Under the pieces are notes generated by a model. The model was given only the letters and a program-made list of their open reading frames with translations. It ran no database searches and was not told the DNA's origin. A stretch of DNA of 64,000 nucleotides from Chloroflexota bacterium (GTDB taxonomy: Bacteria; Chloroflexota; Anaerolineae; Caldilineales; Caldilineaceae). Below are positions 63,721 to 64,000 of the stretch, piece by piece; the stretch's first letter is position 1; each line of letters starts with the position of its first letter. The translations under genes were made by a program, and so were the position numbers. Location of the stretch: NCBI GenBank assembly GCA_016861025.1, contig BOKO01000015.1, positions 62,001 to 126,000 of the forward strand. The letters are read 5' to 3'.

Positions 63721-64000
63721 TCATGATCGCGGGGCATCTTCCAAATCTTTAATCATCTTGCGCATGGTTTCAATCAACGGCGGGATGTTCTCTTTGCAAA
63801 TCGTGTATAGCTGTTCGGGATCAATCTGAAAATAGCCGTGGGACAAAACGTCTCGTAGTCCGATGGCGCCGCGCCAGGTGATTTGCGGGTAATTGGCAAA
63901 GAGTTTACCTTCTGTCTCTCGGTCAATCTTCTTGAATTCCTCGCCGGTAGCGATCAACACCATGCAGATACTGTCCATCAGATCGATGCCCGACTGAGTG
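63721..64000 (-). CDS. HepT-like (DUF86) toxin RNase, 5' end beyond the window
   Basis: The frame is open from the window end to a TGA at 63721-63723 and gives about 92 residues: GIDLMDSICMVLIATGEEFKK, ANYPQITWRGAIGLRDVLSHGYFQID and a helical tail (EQLYTICKENIPPL). It matches the HEPN-family HepT toxin, with the R-x4-H-x-Y catalytic motif (RDVLSHGY) intact and YPxIxWRxxIGLRDVLSH in place. HepT is an RNase held in check by the nucleotidyltransferase MntA, whose gene usually adjoins. None is visible downstream, so it should lie past the window end. The start codon is also outside. Confidence 0.82.
   Translation of the reverse strand, partial: TQSGIDLMDSICMVLIATGEEFKKIDRETEGKLFANYPQITWRGAIGLRDVLSHGYFQIDPEQLYTICKENIPPLIETMRKMIKDLEDAPRS

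Overview
The window reads as a chromosomal segment of a GC-rich, probably thermophilic or mesophilic, filamentous-type Chloroflexota, most likely class Caldilineae or a close relative. This is inferred from the style of the proteins: META/SH3b lipoproteins, exported proteins ending in a YLP-type tail, an L34 of the MSTPGGRNVLRRRR type, BaeRF3 and DUF1269 genes, and rpsL-rpsG-fusA without tuf. No rRNA or tRNA was seen. Fifty-one intact or edge-truncated protein genes and three gene remnants are called, with promoters, terminators and several repeat families.

Layout. 1-3.6 kb: three Mrp/complex-I-like antiporter subunits (the first cut by the window edge). 3.7-12.5 kb: a small conserved protein, a META/SH3b exported protein behind a Fur-like palindrome, a 14-TM MFS pump, and a peptide-use group (M20 dipeptidase, PepT, AbgT-type transporter) separated by 37-bp tandem hairpin repeats. 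12.5-16.3 kb: a stress-like cassette (DUF1269, CCC1/VIT-like membrane protein, BaeRF3, DUF4203) with two frameshifted remnants (TRIC/UPF0126 and SHOCT). 16.4-23.1 kb: three large exported proteins. 23.2-26.8 kb: a GH13_18 phosphorylase, class I FBPase and a DtxR-type regulator.

26.9-37.4 kb is almost entirely minus strand: rpsL-rpsG-fusA, a D-threonine-aldolase-family enzyme, a small lipoprotein, an HTH protein, priA and a membrane protein. At about 37.4-37.9 kb the strand switches and the plus-strand cluster rpmH-rnpA-yidD-yidC-jag-pfkB-parA-parB-Gfo/Idh begins. This is a classic origin-proximal set, but dnaA, DnaA boxes and parS are not visible here.

44.5-47.7 kb carries the most interesting locus: a CarH/LitR-type B12-dependent light sensor, an isoprenyl-diphosphate-synthase-like protein that has lost its first Asp-rich motif, and a Crp/Fnr regulator whose promoter lies inside an inverted repeat. 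47.8-51.1 kb: rho with a long structured leader, then a LysM-M23 peptidase. 51.2-56.4 kb: fumarase, an OmpR/HisKA two-component pair and a His-rich polytopic membrane protein. 56.5-64 kb (minus): a large exported fusion of a PQQ-sugar-dehydrogenase propeller with a five-haem cytochrome domain, a URO-D-family protein, a remnant of a 2-oxoacid dehydrogenase E2, an MBL hydrolase/YCII pair, an alpha/beta hydrolase and a HepT-like toxin cut by the window end.
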